In this document: piece by piece, positions 26,874-40,126 of the stretch | How the letters are laid out: every line of letters begins with the position of its first letter | Position numbering within the stretch: position 1 is the stretch's first letter | Origin: Akkermansiaceae bacterium | GTDB lineage: Bacteria > Verrucomicrobiota > Verrucomicrobiia > Verrucomicrobiales > Akkermansiaceae | Length of the DNA stretch: 64,000 nucleotides | Assembly (NCBI GenBank): GCA_018402445.1 | Contig: JAGYIT010000005.1 | Coordinates: forward strand, 62,001 to 126,000 | Direction of reading: 5' to 3' | Made by a program: the position numbers and the translations under genes | The notes under the pieces: generated by a model | The model's input: only the letters and a program-made list of their open reading frames with translations | Told to the model about the DNA's origin: nothing | Databases searched by the model: none

Positions 26874-28544
26874 TCACTCGTCGAACGGAGGGTGATTGGC
26901 CCGATTCCGTTTCGTGACGACCGGATTAAGGTGATTCTGGATGATGCCCGGCAAGATCGTCATCAGGTCGCCGGTCACAAGAGCTGAACGCGCATCGGCA
27001 GTCGATGGAGCGAAGCAGTTTGATTTGGAAATCCAGAAGCCGCCCGTCGGATGGAGCCTTGCTGCCCCGGAGCTCTTCTGTGATCGCTTCGCTTTCTTTG
27101 TTTGATAGACCCGCAGCGGCCACATCCTCCAGCATGAAGAATAGGAGAGTGCGCCCAAGAAGATTCAGAAGGTTCCTGCAATGAGCGGACACCGAGCGTT
27201 CATTCGAACTGTCGGAGAACCGTTGGTAAGCGATCTCAAGGAAATGAGGCAGACGGGGCTCTGGAGGTGCCAACAACTGCTTGTAGCCTGACTTGTGGAA
27301 GATTGCGTAAGCTTCGTAAAGCGAGTGAATGCGACGTTCATGCTCGTCGAGTGTGAGGATAAGACGCTGATCATCCTTCTCTGGATCGTGTATGCACAAA
27401 GCGTCATAGGCTTTCACGTTGGCACGGATGCTGTAGCGCTGGATCGTCTGACGGAAGCCAATGGACGCACGGATCTGATCAAGAGGAGATTCTTCAATCT
27501 CGGTCTTGTGATCTCGCGCCTTCTTTCGCCATCCAGCCAACGGTTCGACGACTTCGTGAGGATCGACATTGGTTGTGAGGAGATCAAGGAAGCGGAGCAG
27601 GGAGACTTTGTTGCGATTTGGGCGCAGAATGAACTTGGGGGCTTCTTTTGAGTGATCGTGGAGGACTCCAAGAAGTTGAACGGACGTGAGCTCGCATCTA
27701 AAACCAAGCACCACATCATGGTAGGACACCTGCGGAAGTTCGCCTGCGAGATCTTTCGCAATTTGGTTTGCTAGCAGCTGCAACTCGGCAAGGTCCCCCT
27801 CCCATCGATATGGGTCGCCCCAGGACGGAGGCATCCACCAGAAGGGGAATCCTGGGCTGCTGTCGAAACGGTCAAATCTCCGGACAAGTTCTCTTCCAGA
27901 TCGCCGAGCAACTTTGCACCACCCCGATAAGAGCTCAATTTGGCGAGCGGAAGGAGTCGGCCCTTGTAGGGGTCCTCCTCCAGAAGAACAAAAACATCCT
28001 CAATCAGATCCGAGAGGTTCTGATGAATTTTGGTGTATTGTGGATCGAGCTCAGCTTCGTAGGTGGGCGTGTTCGCTCAAATGAAGCCTTAGTAAAGGCT
28101 TTAAGGTTTTCCTCTTGGGTGAAACGGCTTGAAAAATCTTTGAAATCCGCCCTCTTCTCAGAAAACAGTCCTTTGGTATGGGCGTGAATGATTTCCGCCA
28201 ATTCGGCTGGATGACGAAGATAAAGCGAATCTTCGTTCCGCCAAATGACGCCTTCATTCATCCAAGCTGTCTCTGCGAAGCCCTGGGGGCCGATCAGCAT
28301 ACCAAAATGTGTAGCTTCATTTGGCCGGGATTTCGCATGCCGGGAACTGACTTCTCTCGGCGCTCAGCAGAGGGATGCTGATGTAATTTTCGGAGTTGAA
28401 GGTGTAATTATTCGATGAAAGCTCAAAACCCGCAAACGCTTCAGCAAAGGCAATGCAGGCTTTTTGGAAAGGCGTTTCTACCCAAGGCTCTTCGCTACCC
28501 AAGCTCGGGGATTGGCTCAAGGTCCTGAGGGACTTCATTATCAT
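26874..28544 (-). pseudogene. Unrecognised large protein of the defence island, frameshifted
   Basis: Pieces in different frames line up into a single ~550-residue product. It starts MIMKSLRTLSQSPSLGSEEP at 28544, continues in MLIGPQGFAETAWMNEGV and LIEDVFVLLEEDPYKGRLLP, then the long frame MPPSWGDPYRWEGDLAELQ, and ends ANHPPFDE at 26874. At least three indels interrupt it. It has no motif I can name. It follows the DUF499 ATPase gene by about 50 bp and probably belongs to the same operon. Confidence 0.5.
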
Positions 28545-28595
28545 TATGTTTCACGGCCTTGGAATGGAGGTGTATATGCGAGCGGGGGAGTTGAT

Positions 28596-31467
28596 TTATT
28601 CCCATTCTGCGGTGTTAAAGCCCAGGGTCTTTGCATTCTCGGCGACAGCACGTTTGGTTTGATCCTGTGCTGCCGTTGGCGTGGCTGGCCTCGATCTCGA
28701 TGCGGACATTAACCTCGGCATTTGGATCCGGCGGTAAGTGTTTGCGATTATTTCTTCGGCGATCTCTGCAACGAGTCGCATCTTGGCTGCGGCCTGGGGC
28801 GAAAGACTGTGGCGGAGCCAGTGAAATGACCCCAGCCTTGGGCGAAAGGGCGGCAGTTCCCGCATGGCGGCTGGGCTTGGGGGTGTATGGCCGGACGGAG
28901 GGGGAGGCTTCCCCTGGATGCACGTGGGTAGCCGGGCGGCTTTGCCCAGGCTGGCGGTGGCGTTGGGCTGGGCGTATTGGCGCGAGGCACGATTCGCCCA
29001 AAGCTTGCATTCGTGCCTGGCCGCTTCGGGTTCGATGAGCAGCAGTGTGTCGTCGAATTGGACATTTGCGTCTCCGAACTTGAAGCCGTCGAACTTCCCT
29101 TCGTGTTCGCCGTAGGCTGTGGCGAAGAAATCGCGGGTTCCAGCACCTTTACGATGGCTTGCGCGATCACGCCACGATCCGTGAGGGGGCGCGGCAGATA
29201 GAGATAGCGCTGCGTGTCCTCCCAGAAGTCCGCTGCTTTGATGGCAGGCTTGTCGGACTTCCAGTAAAGCTCCTTGAGCTTGGTGCGCAGGTGAATGGGC
29301 GACCATGTGGCGATGAGCCATTCGTTGTCGATGCACACGCGTTCAATCTCGGGTCCTAAGGCCGCACCACTGGTGTTCAGGGCGACAGATTCCACGCTCG
29401 GCTTGCCAGTGGGGCTGTCCTGCGACGGGCAGAGGGTTACGGAAGCATTCGCAGAGCCACTCGCGGCAACACGTCCTCGGCACCCTTGAGCTCTTTTTTT
29501 GCTTGCTCGGCTTGGAGGTTATCCAGCACCAGCCGCATGGCGGCGACATCCTCGACGATCGAGTTCCACGCGAGGGCCACGCGGATGCAATCGCGTAGCC
29601 GCGTCAACGCACCGTGATCGGGGGCAAGGAAAAGCAGGCGATTGCCACGATATCTTGGTTTCGTGCCATTGTTCCGCATGTAGTCTAGCACTGCATCGTT
29701 GGCGAGACGGGGTTCCTCCTTGGAATGGAACTGCTCGGGCGGCAGCACAACGAGACGTAGCGCACTGTCGTCAGGCACATCGCTGTGCGGGGTGAAGATG
29801 TGGATGCCATTGAAGCAGGTCGCCCCGACGGCGAGTTTTTTCACGATCTCCGCCATGCGCCCGCGCACTTCATTCTTGTCCTCGAAGCGCTGCTTCCGCT
29901 CTTCCATTTCGCGCCGCAGATTGGCGCGGGTGTCGAACCAATAGCGGGTAGCATCCTGGGATTTGTCGCCGGAGGAACCTCAGTAGTGGAGTTGGATCCG
30001 CGAGTCGATTCAGAGCGTCCGTGTAGAGCGAGGAGGTTTGGCCTGGCTGTAGGCAGCCAAGCATCACCCTTGCCCGGTCAATCCCGCGGGTTCCGGGCCT
30101 CATGCTTGTGGATGAGGGGCGCTGCTCAGGAAGACCGTGCGAGCCACGCGACGAGCGGCCTGCACGGAGCCGAAGCGCGTTTCCTTGGCTTCCAGCATGG
30201 TGGTCTCGGCCTTCTCACCGTCGATGTCACGATCCATTACCGCATCCCAACCAGCGCCTAGGTAGTAAATCAGCTCGTTGCGCGCACTGCCGTCGTAGAG
30301 TGGCAGGCTGCCGGGCAGGATCATGAGATCCTTGTTGTTATCCTGCCACAGGCGGAAAATCACCTTGGCCATGAGCTTCAGTACGCCGCGAGTACGCTGG
30401 AATCCGTCAATCGTCGTCCATTCCTCGTAAAGCTGGGCAAAGACTTCCGGGTGGATGGGGTAGCTTTGATCATCCGATCAAAGTAACGAGCCTCCTGTGT
30501 TTCCTGCGGCACCTTGGCGCCTTCATCCACATAGGCGTCAGCAAAGGCGCGGCAGACTTGGTCGCGTGCCTTGGCGTCTTTGATTTGCTCAAACAACCGC
30601 CTGCGCACGATCTCGAATGCCTCTTCTGGCGCAACGGTTTTCCAGAGTGCTTGGACTCGGTTGAAAACAGCTTCCAGCGCTTTAAGGGCGGAAACGCCGC
30701 GTGGACCGCTCTACCTGGTTGTCAGATTCAGGCAAGGATGCCAACACGACCGCATTTGGAACCAACTTGGCAGCCTCCGTGAGTGACTGGATGAAACTTA
30801 GGTTGCTGTCGTAAGTGCCACCACTCAACGCTTGGCTTTCCACAAATTGTCGAATGTAAACGACCAACTCATCTAGCAGAACCACGCATGGGGCAAAACG
30901 AGAGAGCAACGCAGCGAGAACTTCCTTGCCGGGTGAGGTCCCGCTTTCGTCCGCCTCTTTGACCATGGCATAGCCTTCTGCCTTTCCTAACTGCCACGCC
31001 ATTTCACCCCACAGGGTGCGGATGGATTGTTGTCCATGCTTCCATGGTTGACCCGGAGCGTGGGTAACCCCATCCAGTACAGCCACCTGTGCTTGCGGCA
31101 CATCCATCAAACTGACTTGATCCAGCAACGCAGGGATGCCCATAAGATCACCCAGTGCGCACTGGCGCGTGGCCAAGTGATAGACGGCAAGCATTGTGTG
31201 TGTTTTACCACCACCAAACGCGGTTTGAAGTTGGATAACGGGCTCGCCGCCTTTTCCGTTTAGGCGTTGAGCTACTTGAGATAGCAGCCGCCCCATCCCT
31301 TCAGTAATGAATGTGCGCTCGTAGAATGCCTTTGCGTCGCCGTATTCCGGCGTTGCTTTGCCACTGCGCACCATGGTCAGATCAGCCGCAAATTCTGATT
31401 GCTGGAACGTGCCGTTGAGCACGTCTGGGTGTGGGACGATGATTTCTCTCCAAGGTTTTAGGCTCAT
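28596..31467 (-). pseudogene. DUF499 ATPase, frameshifted
   Basis: The N-terminal 260 codons are intact: [21 protein letters not shown], then [16 protein letters not shown] (Walker A) and [13 protein letters not shown] (Walker B). These are the marks of DUF499 AAA ATPases. Downstream parts ([30 protein letters not shown], ending KTLGFNTAEWE) sit in changing frames, with breaks near 30.7, 30.5, 30.1, 29.9 and 29.2 kb. In intact loci this ATPase works with a DUF1156 methylase and an SNF2 helicase. It starts 4 bp after the methylase ends. Confidence 0.78.
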
Positions 31468-31471
31468 AAAT

Positions 31472-34400
31472 TTAATAGGATTGAGGGTTAGCTAAATAGG
31501 TCTCCTGCGCAGGTTCGGGAATTGAAGCAGCAGCGGACTCGATGCCGGTCCAGCTCGGTGACGAGCTCGTTGTAGGCGCGGGCGTCTTCGGCCCGGCCTT
31601 GGCGTTCGCAGAGGGTGTAGAGGCGGTAGGCGAGCTGGCGGACGGCCTCGGCTCTTGCTGCCGCAGGGCGCCGAGGAGCTGCGCCGGCGGCGGATTCGCC
31701 GTCCTTGCGTCAGGCGCCGGATGAGCTGGTGCAGTGCCTCCCAGACGGGCAGCCGCTTGTCGGTGCGCGGATCCCAGTCTCGGGGTACTCGCCGAACTTC
31801 CGCAGACGCACCTTGCCGCCGCCGCTTTGACAACACGCCGGCTTCCTTCATGGCCGTCCACGCTGGTCGCCTTGGCGCGGGCCAGTACGTCGGCGTCGCC
31901 GAAGACGCCTTCGGTCCAGCCGTGCTGCTCGAACCAGTGCAGGCAGAACTGGGTGTCGGCGTCGAAGTCGTCCTCGGCGAGGAAGCGGTTGATGAGCTGA
32001 AGGGCGGTCTTCACGCTCATCGGGCGTGCCGTCGGCCTCGAGCACGGCGGCGTACTTCGAGAAGACCGCCATGCCGGGGCCGATGATGGCCTGCGAAAGG
32101 TCCACCGGGGCCACGGGCGAACGGTCGTCGCCGGAACCCTTGGTCATCTCGTCGAGCGCGTCGGGCAGCACGCCGTTGCAGCTCGCGGATGAACTCGCGG
32201 CGGGAAATGGAGGGGGCGTCGGCAGGCGCGCTTTGCGGCAGACGAGGACGATGCTGGAGGCGAGGGCGTTGGTGCCTTGCCCAATCATCCGCGAAGCGTT
32301 CTCTGTTCGCAGTGCGCCATGTGCCGCTGAGCAACGACAGTAACCGGCATTGACTGCACCGCTCCGAGGAATGTGACCCAGCCGGCTGGATGTCGTGCCT
32401 CTGTCGCTGCTCGTCTCCGACTGCTTGAAGGCGTAGTAGATCGTAGATCGGGGCTGCCGGGGTGCGCCTGATCATGCCAGCCCGCGCATCGCTAGACGTC
32501 ATTCCGTCGAGGAAGAACACTTCGGCCTGGTCTTTGCCCGCGTGGCGGTATGGCGCTCGCAGACCAGCCCTTCGGCTTTTGGGACGGCAATCGTGGTCGA
32601 GACAGGATCTGGATACACTGGGACTGTAGACGCGCGGCGGCGCTTCAGACGTAGAAAAAGTCCGAGAGCGTCGGCGTAGGCCACGTTGTCGTAGTAGGGT
32701 GGGATCGCTGGAGACGAACTTTACCCTGCGATACAGTGTCTGACGTTTGTGCGCCGGCTCGCACGGCATACCCCGGAACCATGACTCGGAGTCTGATGCG
32801 AACACCTTGGCGTGCGCCTCTTGCCAAGTCCATCGACGAAAACGTCCCACGAACCCGAGGAGTCTCCCAGCGGATTAGCCTCAGCAAAATCCCAAGCCAT
32901 CGGAATGGCCTGCCGACCAAAGAGGTGCTGCGAGTGCACATGGAGCAATCGGTCTCCCAAGTCGGCAAACGAGTTCCCGAGGTCCGCCATCTTGTCGAGC
33001 GCGAACGCGAGATAGACGCTGACGGCTTCTGCGTAGGCACGGGGACTGGAGCCGCCTTGCTCGCGGCGTGCGAGACCTTGCCGTCTGTCGTCCCATCGCT
33101 GACAATTGGCGCACGCGGGCTTCTTCCTAACGATTGGAAATCCGGATGATCGTCTCTGCCGTGCGTTCGCCAGTTAGGCTCGCTGAAGGTCGTAAGGCCG
33201 ACCAATTGTCGTGGAGTAAAAAGCTCGCCGTAGGTCGTGAGTCCGTAGCTGAAGGTCCAGAAATTTCGGTGGTCGTCTGGTAATGGCGTTTCGGGTCGCC
33301 ATGTCGGCTTTGCGGTTCTTGCGATTGATTCCGCCTGAGTTGCATCCGTTGGCTGCGAGATAGACCTGCGCCCTGGCGTAGCTCCTGGGTGGCAACGATG
33401 GCCATGAGCTTGGCTGACCCATACGCCCGGCACTTGCCTTCCGCTCGGATGTAATCCTATCGATCGGCACGTCCGGACAGCAGGCAGCGGACCTTTCGCC
33501 CCCGAGACAGCTCTTGTTCCCCTTCCGCTTCCTGGCGGCGGAGTTCCCGAGCCTTGACGGCGAAAGCGATAGGCGCCGGCTTGCACCGACCGGCTGCACG
33601 TAGGCTTGCTTGCCTGCTTTTCTGGAGCATGATGAAACTTGAGGCCAATGGGACATCAACATGTGAAAATGCGGGGTTCGAACTTTTGACCGTCCGCGCC
33701 CAGAGCCACGAAATGACCGTGAGTTTCTGTCCTACGAGTGGCTTTAGGTCAGGCCGTTCCTTCGCCATGTCCGGAGTAATTTCGATCAGAGGATAGAGGT
33801 CGCCGATGGTCTTCGCTGCCTCATTTCGCAACCAAGTGCCGTAGTGCCGGACATCATCTCCGAGACCAGTTGCTCCAGTCCAAGACCTATCCAGTCCTAA
33901 ATCTTTCTTCCGTCCTTTTGCAGCGAGGCTGACCGGCGGTCGCCCGGCAAACTTTGGCGGAATTTCAATCATCGCCTTGTTGATGAGCACTGGCCACAGG
34001 ATTGAGGTCGCTGGCGTAAGCCTCAAGCCCCAGCCGCTGCGCCTCCAGCGGGATGGCTCCGCCACCGGCAAAGCGGATCGTGCAGGGCGGGCAGTTTGTC
34101 GGGATTGAACAGCTCGGCGGCCTGCGGGTGGTCCTTGTTCAGCTCGCACACCTCCCGCCACGAGCGGCGAATCTCGGCGCGGGCACGCTCCAGCACTTCC
34201 TCGTTGGTGGTGTTCTCCCACAGCACGAGGTCTTCGATAATTTTGAATAGTCTGTTCCGCTCGATGGCGGCGTCCTTCTTGTTCATCCCGTATTTGAACC
34301 CGCCGCCCTGCTGGTAGCCGGGATCATTGACCAACTGCGCAAAGATGACCGCCTCGCGCCGCCGCCAGCGGCCGCCGCGCCCACCACAGATGCAGCGTCG

Positions 34401-34512
34401 AAGGATGCCCATGCCGGATGGACTTCTCCCGCGCACAAGCCTTGTTGATGGCGTCGAGCGGCAACGCGACTTCGATGAGCTTGCGTGGTGATTTGATGGG
34501 GTAGTCGGACAT
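31472..34512 (-). pseudogene. DUF1156 DNA methyltransferase, frameshifted
   Basis: It begins [20 protein letters not shown] and [16 protein letters not shown], the DUF1156 signature. The SAM-binding motif would read [14 protein letters not shown] and then [11 protein letters not shown], but single extra bases (for example in CCGCTTTGCC near 34.07 kb and GGCCAGTGCTC near 33.99 kb) shift the frame. The end reads [16 protein letters not shown]. Intact relatives are ~900-1,000 residues and methylate DNA, probably marking self in a defence system. The many breaks here prevent one continuous product from the sequence as given. Confidence 0.78.
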
Positions 34513-34532
34513 GAAGAGATAAAAATGGAAAA

Positions 34533-35177
34533 CTAATCCAAGTGGCCGGTAGGCTTGTTCGATTTCGTGAATGAGAAACTCCGCAAAGCTGCGGATGCCT
34601 TGCAGGTATTGAGGATTGATGTGGGCTGGTGGTGCAGATTTGCTTTGAGATTCTTGAGGGATTGTTGGTTCACAAAATCCACGGGCAGATCACCCTTGGC
34701 GTAATCTGGGAAGAGACGCGTCATTTCCGGCAGGTAATCCGAGGAGTGTAGGGGATTCGTGAAATGGTGGCGGCCAGATGGATTGCCATAGTCCAGCCAT
34801 GCTTGGAGTGCATTCCCCGCGTGATGGAGCGCGAAAAAATCCTCAAAGTTGTGGTAGGAAAAGAGAAAGTGAGGAATGCCGGCAGGTTTGTTTTTGTAAT
34901 TGTCCGCGCAGCTTTGATCGTTGCGATGGTAGAGATCAAAGTCCGCCCAAATCTCGATGGAGGAGGTTTTGTTTTCCTTGCGCTTGGCTTGGTAATTCTT
35001 AACCAGCGTTTTGTATTCTCCGCTTTTGGCGATGGCGCTTTCGGGCGAGATGAAAATGAGCGGCGGCTGGAAGCGACCTGTTTCCAGCGGCAGATCATCC
35101 AGAAAGCCTTGCAAACGCCGGAGGTAAGCCCACTCGGACTGACCTTCACAAACGATGATGTGGCGACGGGTTGGCAT
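34533..35177 (-). CDS. RloB-like protein
   Basis: A 214-residue protein starting [19 protein letters not shown], the TOPRIM-like start of RloB proteins (E in CEG; D pair in WADFD). It is encoded just after the AAA ATPase RloA, the usual pairing, and RloAB sets are commonly embedded in restriction-modification loci with an abortive-infection role. The C-terminal residues after ~195 may be out of frame. It is one of the few island genes without an obvious break. Confidence 0.75.
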   Translation of the reverse strand: MPTRRHIIVCEGQSEWAYLRRLQGFLDDLPLETGRFQPPLIFISPESAIAKSGEYKTLVKNYQAKRKENKTSSIEIWADFDLYHRNDQSCADNYKNKPAGIPHFLFSYHNFEDFFALHHAGNALQAWLDYGNPSGRHHFTNPLHSSDYLPEMTRLFPDYAKGDLPVDFVNQQSLKNLKANLHHQPTSILNTCKASAALRSFSFTKSNKPTGHLD

Positions 35178-35184
35178 GATACGA

Positions 35185-36473
35185 TCAGAGAGCGGGATGA
35201 GGGATAGCGGAATAAAAACCTGCGAGGTATTGCTTGCGGAAGTTGGTGACGTTGCGGATGTCCTCGCCTTGGTTTTTGAGATCGGTCAAACGCTGGATGA
35301 GCGTGCCATTGGCTAGGGTCTTGCGGACGAGAGCAATTTCGAGAGGCGTAAGATGGAGTCATCTAGCACATCGGTATTGTGGGTGGTGATGATGAGCTGT
35401 GCGCCTTTGGGGTTGGTGCGGCGTTTTTTAAACATGAGAAGTAATTCTCGCATCAAAAGCGGGTGGAGAGAGCATTCCAGCTCATCCACTAAAACCACGC
35501 CGCCCGTTTCCAAGGCATGAAGGATCAGCCCCACGAGACCCGCTACGCGCTGCGTTCCTGCGGATTCGTGCTTGATGAAGTCAAAGATCGCTTGCCTGCC
35601 ATTCACGTCCAGATGATGGGAGGTGATATTTACGGAATGACGAGTGCCGGTGTCTGAATCTACCCGCATAATGCGAGGGCGGATTTTTTTCGCCAGCCGC
35701 AAGCTCTTGCTCGGTGATCTCGATGTCCGTGATGTCGATGTTTAGCTTGCGCACCACTTCGGTAATCCGCCCGAGCGCTTCTTTCTCATCGCCACCGAGA
35801 GCCGATGCGAAGTGATTTACGGCGTGGGGGAGAACAACGGCATGTTGATTGGCATAAAATTCCAAACGGTCTCTAAAATAGAGAAATACTCTGCGGAGGT
35901 CCTGGATGAAGCCCAAGATAGGCCAGTCCCACGCGGTGCAAAAATAGTTTCTGTCTGGTGCCCCTCGCCATCCGAGCACTCGACACGAACGATGTCTGCC
36001 AGCTTGGAATTTGAGTAATTTTCCGACAGAATTTTTGCCGAAAATGAGGATTCAAGCTCATGGATTTGACACAAAAGCTGGCCATTTTTCTGCAATGACT
36101 CCGCTGCAATTTTCTGATGATTGAAGCAGATGCAATACTCATACAAATCCTCGCCGATCACGAATTGAAGAGTGAGAGTGGAGTCTGAGAATTTCGGGTT
36201 GAGGAGGTTTGACTCGCAGGCATCGCTGAGTTCCGTGCCTTTGACGACGAGCTGCTTTGCAGCGTGGAAAACGCCTTGAGAAGATTTGTTTTGCCCGAGG
36301 CGTCTGGAGCCAAAGAACGCAACACAAGGCACGGGACGTTTGCCAGCATGATCGAAAAACGCCACTCTCTCTGATGTCTGATGCCCATTCGGAGCCTTGC
36401 CCTCGGCATAGGTGAAGTCGAGAGTGAGATCTAGAATCGATCGGAAGTTTTGGATATGGAAGGTGGTAATCAT
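35185..36473 (-). pseudogene. RloA-like AAA ATPase, frameshifted
   Basis: It starts MITTFHIQNFRSILDLTLDF, the OLD/RloA-type ATPase start. The Walker A segment would read FFGSNASGKTNLLKAF if one extra G near 36.3 kb is removed. Further pieces hold the signature and Walker B region (VVLVDELECSLHPLLM) and the switch histidine (IITTHNTDVLDD); the natural end is FYSAIPHPAL at 35185. Breaks are near 36.3, 35.95, 35.70 and 35.35 kb. It pairs with RloB, 7 bp downstream. Confidence 0.75.
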
Positions 36474-36558
36474 CGTTTTTTTGGCGATTTCAGAGCAATA
36501 ATGCCTTTAAATCGACGCTAGAAAAGGAATATATGCATTTTTTTGTTTATCTTTGGTG

Positions 36559-39500
36559 TCAGGGAATTGGATGGGTAGCGTGGGCGAGCAAACTGCGAAG
36601 ATCGAAATTGACGGAAGCCACTCCAGCCGGGCTCTTGTTTGAATGGGTGCGAGATGTAGTGTGGGCTGTCGATGCTGTCATCCTCTCCTACAAGGACGAT
36701 GGCGAGGTGATACTTGGCTCCCTGATTCCAACTGTGGAAGATCTCGTTCTGGTCACCGTGACGGTGCTCGCACCTTTGACGCGGCCTTTGACCTCGATGT
36801 GGCGGGATTCGGGTATTTTGCCATCCACAGCAGGCGCGTAGGAGGTGATGTCCCATCCGCATTTCTGCGCAGACACGTCCACCACACGGCAGCCACGGGC
36901 TTCTTCGGCGAGGCGAACGGCGTTCATGGCAAGCAGCCCGATGCGGGAGCGGGCTTCGGGGTCGGCGGAGAAGGTCGCGGTAGCGACATCCGGGGCAGGT
37001 TCGCCGCGGAGTTCTCGGAGGAGGCCAATGGGGACCACGAGGGCTCCGCCGAGCACGACGGGCGTGCCATTGGTGACGTGGCGCATGGATTGCAGCTCCT
37101 TCTTCCGGTTTTCTAGGCGGCCTTCGAGGTCGTTGATGGTGCGCTGGATGTTGTCGAGATTCAGGCGCACGTCTTTGCCGGCTTCCTGATCTTCTTTGAG
37201 GCGCATCCATCGGTCAGACCAGTAGGCGATTTCCTTGGTCAACCTCTCGTGGACAGCGGCGAGGGTCTTGTCCACATGGGCGATGCGGCGCGTGGCAACT
37301 TCGGCGTAATGCTCGGGGACGAGTGTGGTGGCGGCGAGGGCGAGGGCTCGTTGCCTTGGTTGGCGCGGATCCAGTCGGACTGGAGCAGGCCGACGAGCAA
37401 ATCACGGTCGCCAGCGGCGAGTGGTTCGTAATCGAGGTGCGGTGCCCAACCGGCGAAGCTGGCCTTGCCATCGGGCGTGACGTGGATGAACTGGAGCCGC
37501 TTCGAGAGGACGGTGCTGTCGCCGGATTTGATCTCGTGGGTGATGAGGAAGAGTAGGGAGGCGTCCGTGCCATCGTCGGCGGGATCCACCAGAATCGCGC
37601 CCTGGCGCATTAGATTGCTGTGTTGCTCCAGAACGAGGTCGCTGACGGCGAGCATCAGCGGATGACCCGGGTGGATCATCTGAGCGAAAGCAATGTTAGG
37701 TTTATCGAGCGGGCGGACGGCTTCCTTGGTGAAGCAGACGCGCTCGTAGCGTTTCAGGACAGGAGCGAGTCTCACGGCGGTTGCGACCGCTGATCTGCGC
37801 GGTCGCGCTCGCGCGGATGAGGGCTGGGACGTGGGTGATCTCGAAACGGCCGGACTCGCGTGGATACATGCCTCCGCTGAGACTTTCGAAGGCTTTGGCG
37901 AAAAAAGAGCGGACGAAATAAGGCTGCAGGCGGCGGGCCTCGGCGATTTCCATCTGTTCCTTCACGGCGAACAGGCGCTCGGTGCTCATGGTTTCCTGCG
38001 CGAGGGCATTGCGTTCGAGCAGATTCTTGATGTGGGCAGCGTCGAGGGCGTTGTCGATGCTCTTGAGGCGTTCGGCGTGGCGCTCGGGTTGATCGTTGTA
38101 GCGGATGGCGTCCAGTAGCAGGTCCTTGAGGCTCTCTTTCCTCGAAGACCTCGCCCAGGATGTCGAAGACGCGGCCATTGAAGGCTTCGTTGATCGTTTC
38201 CAGCTTGGTGAGCAAGCGGTGATAAACCTCGCCCTCGCGGGTTTCCTTGGCGACGAGGTTCCAGAGATGGCAGACCTGCTGTTGGCCGATGCGGTGGATG
38301 CGGCCGAAGCGCTGTTCCAGGCGGTTCGGGTTCCACGGCAGGTCGTAGTTCACCATCAGATTGGCGTTCTGGAGGTTCACGCCTTCACCCGCGGCATCAG
38401 TGGCCAGCAGGATGCGGACTTCCGGATCGGAGCGGAACATTTCCTGGCGTTTGCGCCGTTCGTCGCGATGCACGCTGCCGTGGATGGTGGTGATGGCGTC
38501 GGGGGTGCCAAGCACGCCGCCGATCCTCCGTTCCAGATAGTTCAAGGTGTCCTTGTGCTCGGTGAAGAGGATCATCTTGCGCTGACGCCCGTCGGCATCG
38601 CGCATGTGGGGATTGTTTTGGAGGATCTGGGAAAGCTCGTCCCATTTGCGGTCCATGCCTGAATCCACCACGCCACGGGCCTGCACGACGAGGTCAGCGA
38701 GAATGATGATCTCAGCTTCCAGTTCTGCGATGGTCGCCGCAGCAGTGGCGGTATCAGTGAGCTTCTCCTCCAGTTCTTCCTGCTCCTCAGCGGTAAGATC
38801 GTCGTCGTCTTCCGGTGGAGCTTCTAGAAGCTTGGGCGGTGATCTGCTGGCCTCTGGATAGGAGCTTGTCCTGTTGAAGTCGGTTTTCCAAGCGCTCCTT
38901 GCGGCGCTTGAGAGATTGGAAGATGGCTTCGGGACTGGAGGCGAGGCGACGCTGGAGGGCGGTCAGCGCGAATCCAACGGAGCCTTTGCGCGGACCTTGA
39001 GGGCATCGGCCTTGCCCATCTCGGTCTTCACGTAGGAGGTGACCGCCTCGTAGAGAGCGGCCTCCATATCGGAGAGCTTGTAGTTTGCCGTGTAGGCTTT
39101 GCGCTCAGGGAAGAGATGTGTGCCATCGAATCGGAGCATTTCCTCCTTCACCATGCGGCGCATCAGGTCGCTGGCGTCAACCTGTGAGCGCCATCGCCAC
39201 CGCCTCGAAATTTTCCGTAGAAGCGGTCGGAATCCAGCAGAGAAAGGAAAGCTGGAAGTCCTCGTCCTTGCCGTTGTGAGGCGTGGCGGACATCAGCAGA
39301 AGGTGGCGGGTGCGTGCTCCAAGCTTTTCCGCAAAGAGGAAGCGTCCAGTCTTCTTGACCTCGCTGCCGAAGAAATGAGCGGAGAGCTTGTGCGCCTCAT
39401 CGAAGATCACCAGGTCCCAGGTGGTGGCGAGGAGTTTCTCTTGGAGCTCTTCATTCCGCGCCATCTGGTCGAGCCGGACAATCAGGTGATCGAGATCCTC

Positions 39501-40090
39501 GAAGGGATTGCCTGTGGGGGTGGCTGCCTCCAGCGCGGCCGAGAAGACATTGAACTGAAGCCCGAACTTCTCGAACAACTCGTCGCGCCATTGCTCCACC
39601 AAACTGCCGGGGGCGACCACGAGAATGCGGCGGGAATCGGCCCGCATGATGAGTTCGCGGATGTGAGAGGCCCGCCATGATGGTCTTGCCTGCACCGGGG
39701 TCGTCTGCCAGCACAAAGCGCAGGCGGCTGGCGCGGGAGCATGGATTCATAAACGGCGGTGATCTGGTGCGGCAGCGGCTCCACATTCGACGTGTGGACG
39801 GCCATCATGGGGTCGAATAGGAAGGCGAGGTCGATACGCTTGGCCTCGACCGCCAGTTTGAAGGCCTCGCCGTCGCCATCGAAGGACCAAGGACGTTCCG
39901 AAGTGGCAATGCTGATATTCTCCTCATCGGCGCGGTTCAACAGGCGGTCTTTGAGCGTGCCATCCGGCGTCTTGTAAATCACCTGAACCGCACCATCGCC
40001 GATTGGAACGACAGCGACGACGCTGCCAATGGCGGCGGGTTCGAGCCCGGTGATAGCGAGGCCGGGGGTGATGTCTTCGAGGATGATCAT
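36559..40090 (-). pseudogene. SNF2-type helicase with DUF3883 domain, frameshifted
   Basis: About 1,170 codons in at least six pieces. Recognisable parts in order are [20 protein letters not shown], the ATPase block ([55 protein letters not shown]), the helicase C-domain ([46 protein letters not shown]) and a DUF3883 end ([29 protein letters not shown]). All catalytic motifs survive; only the frame is broken. In intact systems it is the translocase of the DUF1156/DUF499 defence set. Confidence 0.82.
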
Positions 40091-40126
40091 TTTAGTTTTA
40101 TGAAGTCGTCAGATATGGTGAGTGGC

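Noticed and set aside
33660..33690. GGTTCGAAC resembling a tRNA T-arm
   Set aside because: It lies in the methylase coding sequence, and no acceptor, D or anticodon arm fits around it.
26303..40090. Programmed frameshifting as the explanation of the broken island genes
   Set aside because: There are too many breaks, they lack slippery sites or structures, and single extra bases at ordinary positions explain those examined.
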